Positions 43,913 to 52,891 of a stretch of 56,570 nt of DNA are shown one piece after another; within the stretch, counting starts at the first letter, position 1, and each line of letters begins with the position of its first letter. The stretch lies in assembly GCF_002078235.1 (NCBI RefSeq), contig NZ_MSGP01000220.1, positions 1 through 56,570 of the forward strand. Reading direction: 5' to 3'. The stretch is from Streptomyces viridosporus (GTDB taxonomy: Bacteria; Actinomycetota; Actinomycetes; Streptomycetales; Streptomycetaceae). The notes beneath the pieces were generated by a model. That model was not told the origin of the DNA and searched no databases. It saw only the letters and a list, made by a program, of their open reading frames with translations. The position numbers were made by a program, and so were the translations under genes.

Positions 43913-45011
43913 CGAGGAGATCCTGCGAGCGGTCGGGGCGTTCCTGGACCGCGGCTACCCGGACGAGCGCAGGCTCGCCGCACTGCGGTCCCAGGGCGAG
44001 GACCGGCGCCTGCTCGACGAAGCGGCGGCCCAGGGCTGGTTCGGGCTGGTCGCGCCCGAGGCGGACGGCGGCCTCGGGCTGTCTCCCGCCGCTCTCGTGC
44101 CGCTGTTCCGGCTGTTCGGGCGGCGACTGCTGACCGGGCCCCTGCTGGAACAGATGCTGCTGCCGGGACTGCTGCTGAGCACGGCCCGCGCCGACGGAGC
44201 ACGGACCCGGCTGGCCGCCGCGCTGACCGGCCGGCGACGGGTGGCGGTCCTGGACCCGGGGACCACACTCGACTGGCGCGCGGCCAACGGCTCACTGACC
44301 CTGGACGCCGGCACACTGGCCGGGTCGGTGGACCTGGTGCGCTTCGGGGCGGTCTCGGACCTGTTCGTCGCGGTCGTCGACGGCGGCGGCCCGGACGGCG
44401 CGTCAGCGGTCCTGGTCGTCGACCGCGACCGGCCCGGCGTCACCGTCACCGGGCACCGGAGCACGGACCCGGGGGCGAGCTACGCGCGGGTGACGCTCGA
44501 CGGGGTCGCGGTCGGGCCGGGCGACGTCGTCGCGTGGCGCGAGGACGGGGCGGCCCTCGTGACCGCCCTGCGCGGCTGGCAGCGCGTGCTGGTCGCCGCG
44601 GAACTCGCCGGGATCGCCCGCCACGTCCTCGACCTGAGCGTCGCGTTCGCCCGGCAGCGCGAGCAGTTCGGCCGCCCCATCGGAAGTTTCCAGGCGGTCA
44701 AACACATCGCGGCCTCCGCCGCCCAGCGGGTGATCATGCTGGAGAGCTTCGTCGAGGCCGTGGCGGACGACTCGGCGACGCTCGCCCCGGAGTCCTTCGC
44801 CCTCGCGGCCCTGGCCCTCAAGGGCGCCGCCGCCGAGGCCGGCCGCTCGGTGTGCGAGGACGCCCTGCAGATCCACGGCGGCATCGGCTTCACCCACGAA
44901 CACGAACTGCACTGGTTCTACAAGCGCGCGCTCTCCCTGCGCACCTGGTACGGCGACGAGCGGGAGACCGCGACCGAGACGGGACGCCGCCTGGTGTCCG
45001 CCCGCGTCTGA
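43905..45011 (+). CDS. acyl-CoA dehydrogenase, subunit B of a paired enzyme
   Basis: 368 residues from GTG 43905, overlapping the previous gene by eight bases. Beta-domain is divergent and short on the conserved FAD-binding segment (VDLVRFGAVSDLFVAVVDG), while the C-terminal domain keeps FARQREQFGRPIGSFQAVKH and QIHGGIGFTHEHELHWFYKRAL. The combination matches the second subunit of heteromeric FadE pairs from steroid and related side-chain catabolism. Confidence 0.92.
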   Translation: MADEEILRAVGAFLDRGYPDERRLAALRSQGEDRRLLDEAAAQGWFGLVAPEADGGLGLSPAALVPLFRLFGRRLLTGPLLEQMLLPGLLLSTARADGARTRLAAALTGRRRVAVLDPGTTLDWRAANGSLTLDAGTLAGSVDLVRFGAVSDLFVAVVDGGGPDGASAVLVVDRDRPGVTVTGHRSTDPGASYARVTLDGVAVGPGDVVAWREDGAALVTALRGWQRVLVAAELAGIARHVLDLSVAFARQREQFGRPIGSFQAVKHIAASAAQRVIMLESFVEAVADDSATLAPESFALAALALKGAAAEAGRSVCEDALQIHGGIGFTHEHELHWFYKRALSLRTWYGDERETATETGRRLVSARV

Positions 45012-45027
45012 CGAGGGGCCTCCCTCG
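45012..45027. terminator. small convergent terminator hairpin
   Basis: CGAGGG-GCCT-CCCTCG, 6-bp stem, directly after the acyl-CoA dehydrogenase stop and before the convergent tetR end. Confidence 0.5.
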
Positions 45028-45048
45028 AAGGACACGGGCCCGGCAGGC

Positions 45049-45684
45049 TCAGTCCGCGTCGGTGCGCGGGAGCAAGGAGCGGACGGCCTGCCGGCTCAGT
45101 GCCGCGGCGATCTCGGACGGGGTCAGTTCCCCGCCCGGGCGGTACCACTGGTGGATCCAGTTGAGCATGCCCAGCACGCCGAACACCGCGAGCCGGGGGT
45201 CCAGGTCCGCGGCGATCTCACCGGCCTCCTGGCCGCTCCTGACGAGCCGGCGCAGGGACGCCTCGTAGGCGTCGCGGGTGGCGACGATGCGCTCCTGGTA
45301 CTCGTCGGACAGGGCCGACCGCTCGTTGTAGAAGGCGGCCGTCACGTGGAAGTGCTCGGCGGCGAACCTGGCGTGCTGGTACAGCATGCGCTCCAGGGTC
45401 TGCAGCGGTGTGCCGCCCTCGGCCTCGGCGTTCTGGGTGAGCTCGACGAAGAAGGTGTGCGCGTAGTCGGTGACGGCGAAGAGCAGGTCCTTCTTGGAGT
45501 CGATGTAGTAGTAGAGGCTGCCCTTCTGCAGGCCCACCGCGTTGGCGAGGTCCTGCAGGGACGTGGCCGCGTACCCCTTCTCGTAGAACAGCCGGGCGGC
45601 CGTCTCGAAGATCTGGTCGTTCCTCACCTCGGCCTTGCGGGGCCGGATCTTGGGGCGCGGCCATTCCCTGCTCGTCTCGCTCAT
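45049..45684 (-). CDS. TetR-family transcriptional regulator
   Basis: 211 residues. Helix-turn-helix FETAARLFYEKGYAATSLQDLANAVGLQKGSLYYYIDSKKDLL, then a ligand domain with the TetR_C-like RMLYQHARFAAEHFHVTAAFYNE. The group includes regulators of fatty acid and steroid catabolism (KstR2- or FadR-like), whose ligands are acyl-CoAs. ATG 45684 is preferred; ATG 45693 would add three residues. It diverges from the crotonase at 45816 across a region with two copies of ATCGGTAGAT. Confidence 0.92.
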   Translation of the reverse strand: MSETSREWPRPKIRPRKAEVRNDQIFETAARLFYEKGYAATSLQDLANAVGLQKGSLYYYIDSKKDLLFAVTDYAHTFFVELTQNAEAEGGTPLQTLERMLYQHARFAAEHFHVTAAFYNERSALSDEYQERIVATRDAYEASLRRLVRSGQEAGEIAADLDPRLAVFGVLGMLNWIHQWYRPGGELTPSEIAAALSRQAVRSLLPRTDAD

Positions 45685-45763
45685 GTGACCCATCCTCGTC
45701 CCTGCCCTGCTCCGGACGTGCGGCACACCCTTGCACGCCGCCCGCGGCCACCACCATAATCCC

Positions 45764-45795
45764 ATCGGTAGATGAATTTCTGACGATCGGTAGAT
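45764..45795. promoter_or_regulatory. direct-repeat operator between tetR and the crotonase gene
   Basis: ATCGGTAGAT occurs at 45764-45773 and at 45786-45795, 22 bases (two helical turns) apart, in the only A+T-rich part of the divergent region. A likely binding site for the adjacent TetR protein. Confidence 0.6.
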
Positions 45796-45815
45796 CGGAC
45801 GGATCGAGGGATCGT

Positions 45816-46730
45816 ATGCGGAGCATGAGCGCGGGAACGGACGCGGGAGGGTTCCGGACCCTGTCGACGGACCTGGACGACGAGGGGATCCTCACCGTCA
45901 CCCTCGACCGCCCGGACCGGCTGAACGCCTTCACCGTCGACATGGCGGACGAACTCGTGGCGCTGTTCACCGCAGTGAACTCGCGTGACGAGGTCCGTGC
46001 CGTGGTGGTGACGGGAGCCGGCCGGGCCTTCTGCGCCGGGATGGAACTGGCCGCCGAGGGCAATGTGTTCGGGCTGGACGAGTCCCGGCAGCCGGTCCTG
46101 TCCGACCTGGACGACCTCGACGACCCGGAGATCCTGCGGGGCGTGCGCGACACCGGCGGCCGGGTGACCCTGGCGATCTTCGACTGCCGCAAGCCCGTGA
46201 TCGCGGCCGTCAACGGCGCGGCCGTGGGCATCGGGGCGACGATGACCCTGGCCATGGACGTCCGGCTGGCGTCGGAGGAGGCACGCATCGGCTTCGTCTT
46301 CGGCAAGCTGGGCATCGTCCCCGAGGCGGCCTCGACCTGGTTCCTGCCGCGGATCGTCGGCATGGCCCGCGCGTTGGAGTGGGTCTACTCGGCCGAGATC
46401 CTCTCGGCGCAGGAGGCCCGGGAGGGCGGACTGGTGAGCCGTGTCGTCCCCGCCGCGTCGTTGCTCGAGGAGGCGCAGGAGCTGGCACGGCGGATCTCGC
46501 GGAACCGGTCGCCGGTCGCCGTCGCGCTCACCCGGCAGATGATGTACCGCAACAGCGCCCTGCCGCACCCGAGGGAGGCGCACCGGATCGACTCCCTGGC
46601 GATGTTCTACACCAGCACGGCGGACGGCAGGGAAGGCGTCGAGGCCTTCCGCGAGAAGCGGGAGCCCCGCTTCACGGGCAGCGCGCACACCGACATGCCC
46701 CCGTTCTACCCGTGGTGGGACGACGAGTGA
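45816..46730 (+). CDS. enoyl-CoA hydratase/crotonase family protein
   Basis: 304 residues. ILTVTLDRPDRLNAFTVDM, oxyanion hole GRAFCAGMELAAEG, AAVNGAAVGIGATMTLAMDVRLASEEARIGFVFGKLGIVPEAASTWFLPR and a C-terminal EAFREKREPRFTG. GIVPEA supplies an acidic residue near the usual second catalytic Glu position. The insert GLDESRQPVLSDLDDLDDPE is longer than in short-chain hydratases. Start ATG 45816 with GAGGG upstream. Divergent from tetR. Confidence 0.92.
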   Translation: MRSMSAGTDAGGFRTLSTDLDDEGILTVTLDRPDRLNAFTVDMADELVALFTAVNSRDEVRAVVVTGAGRAFCAGMELAAEGNVFGLDESRQPVLSDLDDLDDPEILRGVRDTGGRVTLAIFDCRKPVIAAVNGAAVGIGATMTLAMDVRLASEEARIGFVFGKLGIVPEAASTWFLPRIVGMARALEWVYSAEILSAQEAREGGLVSRVVPAASLLEEAQELARRISRNRSPVAVALTRQMMYRNSALPHPREAHRIDSLAMFYTSTADGREGVEAFREKREPRFTGSAHTDMPPFYPWWDDE

Positions 46731-46749
46731 GAAGCGCGGTGCGCACTGC

Positions 46750-46792
46750 GCGCCGGTACGGGCGGCCGGGGAGCGGCCGCCCGTACCGGCGC
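46750..46792. terminator. bidirectional terminator hairpin
   Basis: A perfect 18-bp stem (left arm GCGCCGGTACGGGCGGCC) with a 7-nt loop lies between the convergent crotonase and ferredoxin reductase genes. Confidence 0.8.
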
Positions 46793-46817
46793 GGGAGTCA
46801 CCGGCCCTTTCGGTCGG

Positions 46818-48002
46818 TCACGGCCGGCTCGGCGCCTCGGTGGGTTCTTCCCGGAGTTCGCGGCGCAGCCGCAGGAAGCGGCGCGGGTTGTGGAAGGCGG
46901 CGACCGCGACGCGGCGGCCCGTCGCGTCGGTGAGGGCGAACACGGTGCCGCGGTCGGCCCCGTCCTCGCCCGCTTCGAGGACCTGGACCGAGGCGGCGAG
47001 GTCCGGGCGGCCGGCCAACTGGAAGTTCACGTCGTACTGCGTGCTCCAGAAGTAGGGCGGCGCCTGGGGGCGGGCCGGCTCCCGGCCGAGGACCGCGGCC
47101 GCCACCACGGCCGCCTGGTCGACCGCGGACGTCCAGTGCTCGTGGCGTACGCGGTCGCCGTGGACCGGCTGTTCCCAGGCCGCGACGTCGCCGAGTGCCC
47201 ACACCCGGTCGCCGGCCCGGCCGCGGGCGTCGCACGGCACGCCCGCCGCGTCGTCGAGACCGAGGCCGCCCAGCCAAGCGTTGTTCGGTTCGGCGCCGAT
47301 GCCCACCACGACATGGGCGGCGGTGAGTTCGGTGCCGTCGGCGAGCCGGACGGTCACGGCGCCGGTCCCCTCCCGGAGCGAGGTGAGGGGGACGCCGGTC
47401 AGCACCCGCACGCCCTCGGCCCGGTGCAGCCGGGTGAAGCAGGCGCCGATCTCCGGGCCGAGGACGGGCTCGAGAAGCGTGCCGGCGAGTTCCACGACGG
47501 TGACGTCCAGCCCGTACCCGCGGGCGGCGGCCGCGACCTCGAGTCCGATGAAACCGCCGCCCACGACGACGACCGGGCCGCCCTCCGCCAGCGCGGTGCG
47601 CAACCGGACGCCGTCGTCGAGGGTGCGCAGCCGGTGGACGCGCCCGCCGGGAGCGGTGCCCGGCCAGGTGCGGGCGGCGGCGCCGGTGGCCACGACGAGC
47701 CGGTCGTAGGCGATCCGGGTGCCGTCGGCGAGCGTGACGGACTCGGTGTCCGCCGCGACGGCACGTGCGCCGAGCACGGTCTCGATGCCGGCCTCGGCGA
47801 GCTTCGCGGAGGTGGTCAGCGCGGTGCGTCCGGCCTCCCACTCGCCGGTCAGCACGTGTTTGGACAACGGCGGGCGGTCGTAGGGGAGGTGGGGCTCGTC
47901 GCCCACCAGCCGCAGCCGGCCGGTGTATCCGTTGCCGCGCAGCGCCTCGGCGACCCGCAGACCCGCGAGTGAGGCGCCGACGACCACGATCCCGCCGCTC
48001 AT
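46818..48002 (-). CDS. FAD-dependent ferredoxin reductase
   Basis: 394 residues. FAD motif GIVVVGASLAGLRVAEALR, PYDRPPLSKHVL typical of oxygenase-coupled ferredoxin reductases, NAD motif VVVVGGGFIGLEVAAAARG, and VWALGDVAAWEQP. It passes electrons from NAD(P)H to a [2Fe-2S] or other ferredoxin that serves P450s and Rieske oxygenases. The P450 at 52961 is the obvious user, but no ferredoxin gene is in the window. ATG 48002 overlaps a 29-residue upstream frame. Confidence 0.93.
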   Translation of the reverse strand: MSGGIVVVGASLAGLRVAEALRGNGYTGRLRLVGDEPHLPYDRPPLSKHVLTGEWEAGRTALTTSAKLAEAGIETVLGARAVAADTESVTLADGTRIAYDRLVVATGAAARTWPGTAPGGRVHRLRTLDDGVRLRTALAEGGPVVVVGGGFIGLEVAAAARGYGLDVTVVELAGTLLEPVLGPEIGACFTRLHRAEGVRVLTGVPLTSLREGTGAVTVRLADGTELTAAHVVVGIGAEPNNAWLGGLGLDDAAGVPCDARGRAGDRVWALGDVAAWEQPVHGDRVRHEHWTSAVDQAAVVAAAVLGREPARPQAPPYFWSTQYDVNFQLAGRPDLAASVQVLEAGEDGADRGTVFALTDATGRRVAVAAFHNPRRFLRLRRELREEPTEAPSRP

Positions 48003-48088
48003 GCCGGGATCCTCGGGCCGCCGGCCCGGTCAGGGCGGGCATCGGGTGCGGGCGCGGGTGCGGCGAAGGCTCGGCCGGTGGCAGTCAT
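47999..48088 (-). CDS. possible 29-residue leader peptide upstream of the ferredoxin reductase
   Basis: ATG 48088 has GAGGGAG six bases upstream and the frame MTATGRAFAAPAPAPDARPD ends with a stop that overlaps the reductase ATG (ATGA). The Ala/Pro-rich sequence has no ferredoxin motif. It may serve translational coupling or be a remnant; expression is unproven. Confidence 0.3.
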   Translation of the reverse strand: MTATGRAFAAPAPAPDARPDRAGGPRIPA

Positions 48089-48152
48089 CGATCTCCCTCG
48101 AGGGCGGCGTGGGGAAGGAACGGAACCGGGTGTGAAGTCATTGCTTAAGAAA

Positions 48153-48172
48153 CCAAGCACTGTCAGAATAAT
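48153..48172. promoter_or_regulatory. shared motif, site 1 (reductase / aldehyde dehydrogenase region)
   Basis: CCAAGCACTGTCAGAATAAT is similar to the sites at 54185-54204 and 56503-56515. It lies in the A+T-rich centre of the divergent region. A further dyad TGCTT (48142-48146) / AAGCA (48155-48159) overlaps it. Confidence 0.45.
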
Positions 48173-48270
48173 GTGTCACTGATCACGGTCGGCGCAACAC
48201 CTGGTGCACCGGCGCTCTGCCGCCTGCCCGACGTGGCTCACCCCTTCTGGACCGGACGTGGAGGACTTCC

Positions 48271-49671
48271 ATGCTGAGCATGACGATCGACGGGAAACCC
48301 GTCGACGCACGTGACACCTTCGACGTCGTCAACCCCGCGACCGGAGCCGTCGAGGCGCAGGCCCCGCAGTGCACGCGGGAGCAGCTCGACCAGGCCATGA
48401 CGTCGGCCGCCCGCGCCCACGCCCAGTGGAAACGTGACGACGACGCGCGCCGGCAGGCCCTGCGCGACCTGGCCGACGCCGTCGACGCCCACCAGGAGGA
48501 GCTGACCGCGCTCCTGGTCCAGGAGACCGGCAAGCCGCTGGCCGTCGCCACCGCCGAAGTCGCCTCCTCGGCACCCTGGATCCGCTACTACGCCGAGCTG
48601 GAGTGGCCGAAGCGGGTGATCCAGGACGATGCCGCCGCCAGGATCGAGGTGGCCCACCGCCCGATGGGCGTGGTCGCCGCGATCACGCCGTGGAACGGCC
48701 CGGTCGGCATGTGGACCTGGAAGATCGCCCCGGCCCTGCGCGGCGGCAACACCGTCGTGCTCAAGCCCTCCCCGTTCACCCCGCTCTCGACCCTGCTGCT
48801 GGGCCGGATCGGCGCCGAGGTACTGCCCCCGGGCGTCATCAACGTCGTCACCGGCGGCGACGAGCTCGGCAAGGCGATGACCTCGCACCCGGTACCGCGC
48901 AAGATCAGTTTCACCGGTTCGATCCCGGCCGGGCGGTCCGTGGCCGTCAACGCCGCCCACGACCTCAAGCGGGTCACCCTCGAACTCGGGGGCAATGACG
49001 CGGCGATCGTCCTCGACGACGCGGACCTGGAGAAGACCGCCGGCACCCTGTTCGCGTTCTCCATGTTCAACTGCGGCCAGATCTGCTGCATCCCCAAGCG
49101 CATCTTCGTCCCGGCGAACCGCTACGAGGACTTCGTCGACGCGTTCGGTGCGGCGGCGCGGGCGACGGTCGTCGGCGACCCGACCGACCCCGCCACCGCG
49201 ATGGGCCCCCTGACCACCCGTCCGCAGTTCGACCGCGTCTCGGAGCTGGTGTCGGACGCCGTCGGCCGCGGCGCCCGGGTCGTGGCCGGCGGCAGACCCG
49301 TCGACGGTGGCGGCTACTTCTTCGAGCCGACGGTCTTCGCCGACGTGGCGGAAGGGGTGCGCATCGTCGACGAGGAGCAGTTCGGTCCGGCGATCCCGCT
49401 GCTGAAGTACGACACGGTCGACGAAGCGGTGGCACGTGCCAACGCCACCGACTACGGCCTGTCCGGCTCGGTCTGGTCCGCCGACGAGGAGAAGGCCCGG
49501 GCCGTCGCCGAACAGCTCGAATGCGGCACCGCCTGGGTCAACTGCCACGCCATGCTGCCCTCCCACGCGCCCTTCTCCGGCGCCAAGCACAGCGGCCTCG
49601 GGGTCGCCAACGGCGAGGACGGGCTGCGGTCCTTCACCGAGCAGCAGGTCGTCCACATCGCGAAGGGCTGA
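48271..49671 (+). CDS. aldehyde dehydrogenase
   Basis: 466 residues. NAD(P)-dependent fold with ITPWNGPVGMWTWKIAPAL, the general base Glu238 in TLELGGND, and the nucleophile region NCGQICC (Cys272 preferred). C-terminal PFSGAKHSGLGVANGEDGLRSFT is normal. It oxidises an aldehyde to a carboxylate. First gene of a four-gene run (aldehyde dehydrogenase, binding protein, flavoprotein, SnoaL-like). Mycofactocin-dependent alcohol oxidation would supply an aldehyde, but the link is inference. Confidence 0.95.
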   Translation: MLSMTIDGKPVDARDTFDVVNPATGAVEAQAPQCTREQLDQAMTSAARAHAQWKRDDDARRQALRDLADAVDAHQEELTALLVQETGKPLAVATAEVASSAPWIRYYAELEWPKRVIQDDAAARIEVAHRPMGVVAAITPWNGPVGMWTWKIAPALRGGNTVVLKPSPFTPLSTLLLGRIGAEVLPPGVINVVTGGDELGKAMTSHPVPRKISFTGSIPAGRSVAVNAAHDLKRVTLELGGNDAAIVLDDADLEKTAGTLFAFSMFNCGQICCIPKRIFVPANRYEDFVDAFGAAARATVVGDPTDPATAMGPLTTRPQFDRVSELVSDAVGRGARVVAGGRPVDGGGYFFEPTVFADVAEGVRIVDEEQFGPAIPLLKYDTVDEAVARANATDYGLSGSVWSADEEKARAVAEQLECGTAWVNCHAMLPSHAPFSGAKHSGLGVANGEDGLRSFTEQQVVHIAKG

Positions 49672-49678
49672 GCACGAC

Positions 49679-50857
49679 ATGCGCAAGAGAACTCTCGCCG
49701 GACTCGCGGTGCTCCCGCTGCTGCTCACCGCGTGCGGCGACGGCGGCACCGGGGGAGCGTCCGACGGCCCTGTCAAGATCATGACGATCGCGTCGTTCGA
49801 GAGCCAGGTCTACTCCGTCCCGTGGCTCAAGACGGCCGTGACCGCCGCGGTGGACCGGCTCAACGACGAGGGCGGCATCGACGGCCGCAAGGTCGAGTTG
49901 CTGACCTGCAACGACAAGTTCGACCCCAACGAGGCCACGGCCTGCGCCCAGCGCGCCGTCTCCGAGAAGGTCGCCGCAGTCGTCGGCCCGCTCTCGCCCA
50001 ACATCGGGGCCATCGCGGCGGTGATGGAGCAGGCCAGGATCCCGATCATCGGCCCCGGCGGTGCCGACGGCCAGAACGAGGCGACCAGCCCGGTGTCCTA
50101 CCCCATCAACGCGACCCCGGTCGGCATGGGCGTCGGCGCCGGGAAGCTCGCGGTCGAGCGCGGCGGCCCGAAGGTCGTCGTGATCGGCGGGGACAACGAG
50201 ACCGCCCGCGCCGGCGCCGAATGGGCCAGGAGGGGCGTCGAGGAGGCCGGCGGCAGGGCGACCATGATCTATGCCCCGATCGGCTCGGCCGACTACTCGA
50301 CGGTGGCGGCCAAGGCGGTCGGCCTCGACCCCGACGCGGTGTCCCTGCAGGGTTCGGGCGCCGACGCCGGCCGGATCGCGACCGCGCTCCGGGCCGCCGG
50401 GTACGAGGGGCTGATCACCGGCATCTCCTCGATGGTCACCCCGGGCGTGCTCAAGATCCTCGGACCGGACGCCGGGAACATCGTGCTCACCTCCCGCGGC
50501 CATGCCGCCTCCGACACCTCGAACGCGGAGATCGCGGCGTTCAACGAGGCGATGAAGGCCGCCGATCCGAAGGCCAACGTCGACGACATCGGCCTCAACG
50601 GCTGGCTGTCGGTCAAGCTGTTCGCCTCGGTGGCCGAGGGCCACGAGATCACCGACGGTGCCTCCGTCATCGATGCCCTCGCCGACATCGAGGAGCCGGT
50701 CGACCTGGGCGGCGCCTACCCGGACTACCGGGGCGTCCAGGATCCTCCCCCGCTGCCGGAGTACCCGCGGGTCGCGTCGTTCGAGGTCGGCACCAGTGCC
50801 GTGAAGGACGGCCGGATCGTGCCGGACGGCGACTTCTTCGACCCGTTCGCCGAGTAG
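49679..50857 (+). CDS. branched-chain amino acid type ABC transporter substrate-binding lipoprotein
   Basis: 392 residues. Lipoprotein signal with lipobox LLTAC (Cys19), then a periplasmic-binding-protein type 1 (LivK) fold: VDRLNDEGGIDGRKVELL, AVVGPLSPNIGAIAAVMEQARIPIIGPG. Such proteins also bind aromatic or steroid-like compounds in catabolic operons. No permease or ATPase is in the window, so it may feed a distant transporter or act as a sensor. It starts seven bases after the aldehyde dehydrogenase stop, so co-transcribed. Confidence 0.93.
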   Translation: MRKRTLAGLAVLPLLLTACGDGGTGGASDGPVKIMTIASFESQVYSVPWLKTAVTAAVDRLNDEGGIDGRKVELLTCNDKFDPNEATACAQRAVSEKVAAVVGPLSPNIGAIAAVMEQARIPIIGPGGADGQNEATSPVSYPINATPVGMGVGAGKLAVERGGPKVVVIGGDNETARAGAEWARRGVEEAGGRATMIYAPIGSADYSTVAAKAVGLDPDAVSLQGSGADAGRIATALRAAGYEGLITGISSMVTPGVLKILGPDAGNIVLTSRGHAASDTSNAEIAAFNEAMKAADPKANVDDIGLNGWLSVKLFASVAEGHEITDGASVIDALADIEEPVDLGGAYPDYRGVQDPPPLPEYPRVASFEVGTSAVKDGRIVPDGDFFDPFAE

Positions 50858-50945
50858 CGAAGCACACGTAGCCGAGCAGCCGGGTGCCGGTGGGGCCCAC
50901 GACGGGGCAGACCCCACCGGCACCCCTGTGCAGAAAGGTTTTCTC

Positions 50946-52370
50946 ATGGCAGTGACCCGCAGGATCGTCGTGGTCGGGGCCGGGGGTGCCGGCCTCGCCG
51001 CCGCGCTCGAGGCCGGCCGGGCCGGAGCCGACGTGATCCTCCTCGAAGCCGCCGAGCAGGTCGGCGGCGCGACCGCCCGGGCCGGCGGCGTCGTCTACGC
51101 CGCCGACACCCCGGTCCAGAAGGCCCGCGGCGTCCAGGACTCCGTCGACGAGCTCGTCAACTACTACATGACGGTGAGCCGGCACGAACTGGAGCCGCGG
51201 CTCCTGCGCGCCTCGGCGGAGGGCACCCGCGAGGTGATCGGCTGGCTGGAGGAACTGGGCATCACCTGGGAGCCCGACCGCCTGTACATCGCCGGTCTCG
51301 AGTACAAGCCGCGCGGCCACCTGCCCACGGGTGACACGCGCGGCCTCGGGCCTGCGGGCGGCGCGATGATCGTCGCCGCGCTGCTCACCGCGGTCGAGCC
51401 GATGGACAACGTCGAGATCCGCACCGGCACCCGGTGCACCGGGCTGCTCACCGGAGACGGAGGTGCCGTCGCCGGCGTACGCACCGAGGCCGGCGAGGAG
51501 ATCCCCGCGGACGCCGTCATCCTCACCACCGGCGGTTTCGGCGCCGCCCCCGACCTGCTGAGCGAGCACTGGCCCGAGGCCGTCCGGCACGGCGACTGGC
51601 ACTGGTACCTCGGCCCCGACACCAACGTCGGCGACGGTGTCCGCATGGGGCTGTCCGCCGGCGGCGAACTGCGCGGCTACGGCGGCACCCTGCTGGAGAC
51701 ACCCAACTTCGGCCGCCTCAACGACGCCTTCACCCCGCCCTGGGTGATCTACGTCAACAGGAACGGCCACCGCTTCGTCGACGAGACCGACACCTACTGC
51801 GTGATGCCGCACGTCATCGCCAAACAGCCCGGTGGCATCTGCTGGGCCGTCTTCGACGAGGCCGCGCTGCGGCAGGTCGCCGACAGCGGGCACGTCGACC
51901 CCTACGGCCTCGGCGTGGACCTGGAGTCGAACTGGACCGCCGCCATGCTGCGCAAGCAGATCGAGGCCGGCGTCGTGAAGTCCGGTGCCACGCTGGCGGA
52001 GCTGGCCGAACGCACCGGTATCGCCGCCGCGGGCCTGGAGGCGACCGCCGAGCACTGGAACGCCGACGTCGCCCGGGGCCGTGACACGGCCTTCGAGAAG
52101 AAGGGGACGCTGGCACCGATCTCGACCGCGCCGTTCTACGCGGTGGAACTGCGGCCGGCCATCATCGGCATCACCTTCGGCGGACTCCGCATCGACGACG
52201 AGGCCAGGGTCCTGGACACCGCGGGCCGCCCCATACCGGGCCTGTTCGCCGGCGGCGAGGTGGCCGGCGGTCTCGACGCCGACGTGTACGCCGGCGGCGG
52301 CACCTCCATCGGCAACGCCCTCGTCTTCGGCCGCACCGCCGCCCGGAGCGCCACCGCCGGGGCCGCGTAG
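50946..52370 (+). CDS. FAD-binding dehydrogenase (3-ketosteroid delta1-dehydrogenase / flavocytochrome c type)
   Basis: 474 residues of the FAD_binding_2 family. N-terminal IVVVGAGGAGLAAALEAGRAGADVILLEAAEQVGGAT, ILTTGGFG, YVNRNGHRFVDE, and C-terminal ITFGGLRIDDEARVLDTAGRPIPGLFAGGEVAGG with AGGGTSIGNALVFGRTAA. The group covers KstD, fumarate reductase-like and other carbon-carbon (de)hydrogenases. Shorter than KstD (about 510-560), and the substrate is open. GAAAGG precedes ATG 50946. Confidence 0.92.
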   Translation: MAVTRRIVVVGAGGAGLAAALEAGRAGADVILLEAAEQVGGATARAGGVVYAADTPVQKARGVQDSVDELVNYYMTVSRHELEPRLLRASAEGTREVIGWLEELGITWEPDRLYIAGLEYKPRGHLPTGDTRGLGPAGGAMIVAALLTAVEPMDNVEIRTGTRCTGLLTGDGGAVAGVRTEAGEEIPADAVILTTGGFGAAPDLLSEHWPEAVRHGDWHWYLGPDTNVGDGVRMGLSAGGELRGYGGTLLETPNFGRLNDAFTPPWVIYVNRNGHRFVDETDTYCVMPHVIAKQPGGICWAVFDEAALRQVADSGHVDPYGLGVDLESNWTAAMLRKQIEAGVVKSGATLAELAERTGIAAAGLEATAEHWNADVARGRDTAFEKKGTLAPISTAPFYAVELRPAIIGITFGGLRIDDEARVLDTAGRPIPGLFAGGEVAGGLDADVYAGGGTSIGNALVFGRTAARSATAGAA

Positions 52371-52870
52371 TGGCGCCCCCCGAGGCGGCCCCCGGCGACC
52401 GCGGCCCCCGCGAGGTCGCCGACCGCCTGGCGATCTACGAGCTCTACGCCCGTTACGCCCAGGCGGCCGACCTCGCGGACGGCGCCGCCTACGCCGACTG
52501 CTTCACCGAGGACGGCTGGACCGACATCTCCTCCTTCGGCCACACCGCCGAGTCCTTCCGGGCGAGGGGACTGGACGTCCTCGACGACACCGGCAAGGTG
52601 CGCGGCCGGGCCCGCCTGCGGGCCGTCGCCGCCAAGACCCCCGGCGCGCCGCTCTACCACCACCTCACCGTCAACGCCGTCGTCACCTCCTACGAGGGCG
52701 ACCGGGCCACCGGCACGGCGTACTTCGTCGTGCTCGCGCCCGACGGCCGTGTCCACCAGTTCGGCCGCTACGAGGACGTCGTCGTCCGCGACACCGACGG
52801 GCAGTGGCGGTTCGCCGAGCGCAGGGACCTGGCCGCGTTCAACTCCGGCACCACCCTGCCCCGGGGCTGA
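52370..52870 (+). CDS. SnoaL-like (NTF2 superfamily) protein
   Basis: 166 residues from GTG 52370, overlapping the preceding stop by one base. NTF2-like fold: DRLAIYELYARYAQAADLADGAAYADCFTEDGWTDI, YHHLTVNAVVTSYEGDRATG, FGRYEDVVVRDTDGQWRFAERRD. Resembles SnoaL_4-type hydratases and dehydratases, including bile-acid 7-alpha-dehydratase relatives. Last gene of the aldehyde dehydrogenase run. Confidence 0.9.
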   Translation: MAPPEAAPGDRGPREVADRLAIYELYARYAQAADLADGAAYADCFTEDGWTDISSFGHTAESFRARGLDVLDDTGKVRGRARLRAVAAKTPGAPLYHHLTVNAVVTSYEGDRATGTAYFVVLAPDGRVHQFGRYEDVVVRDTDGQWRFAERRDLAAFNSGTTLPRG

Positions 52871-52891
52871 ACGAGGCGTCCCGGAAGAGCC

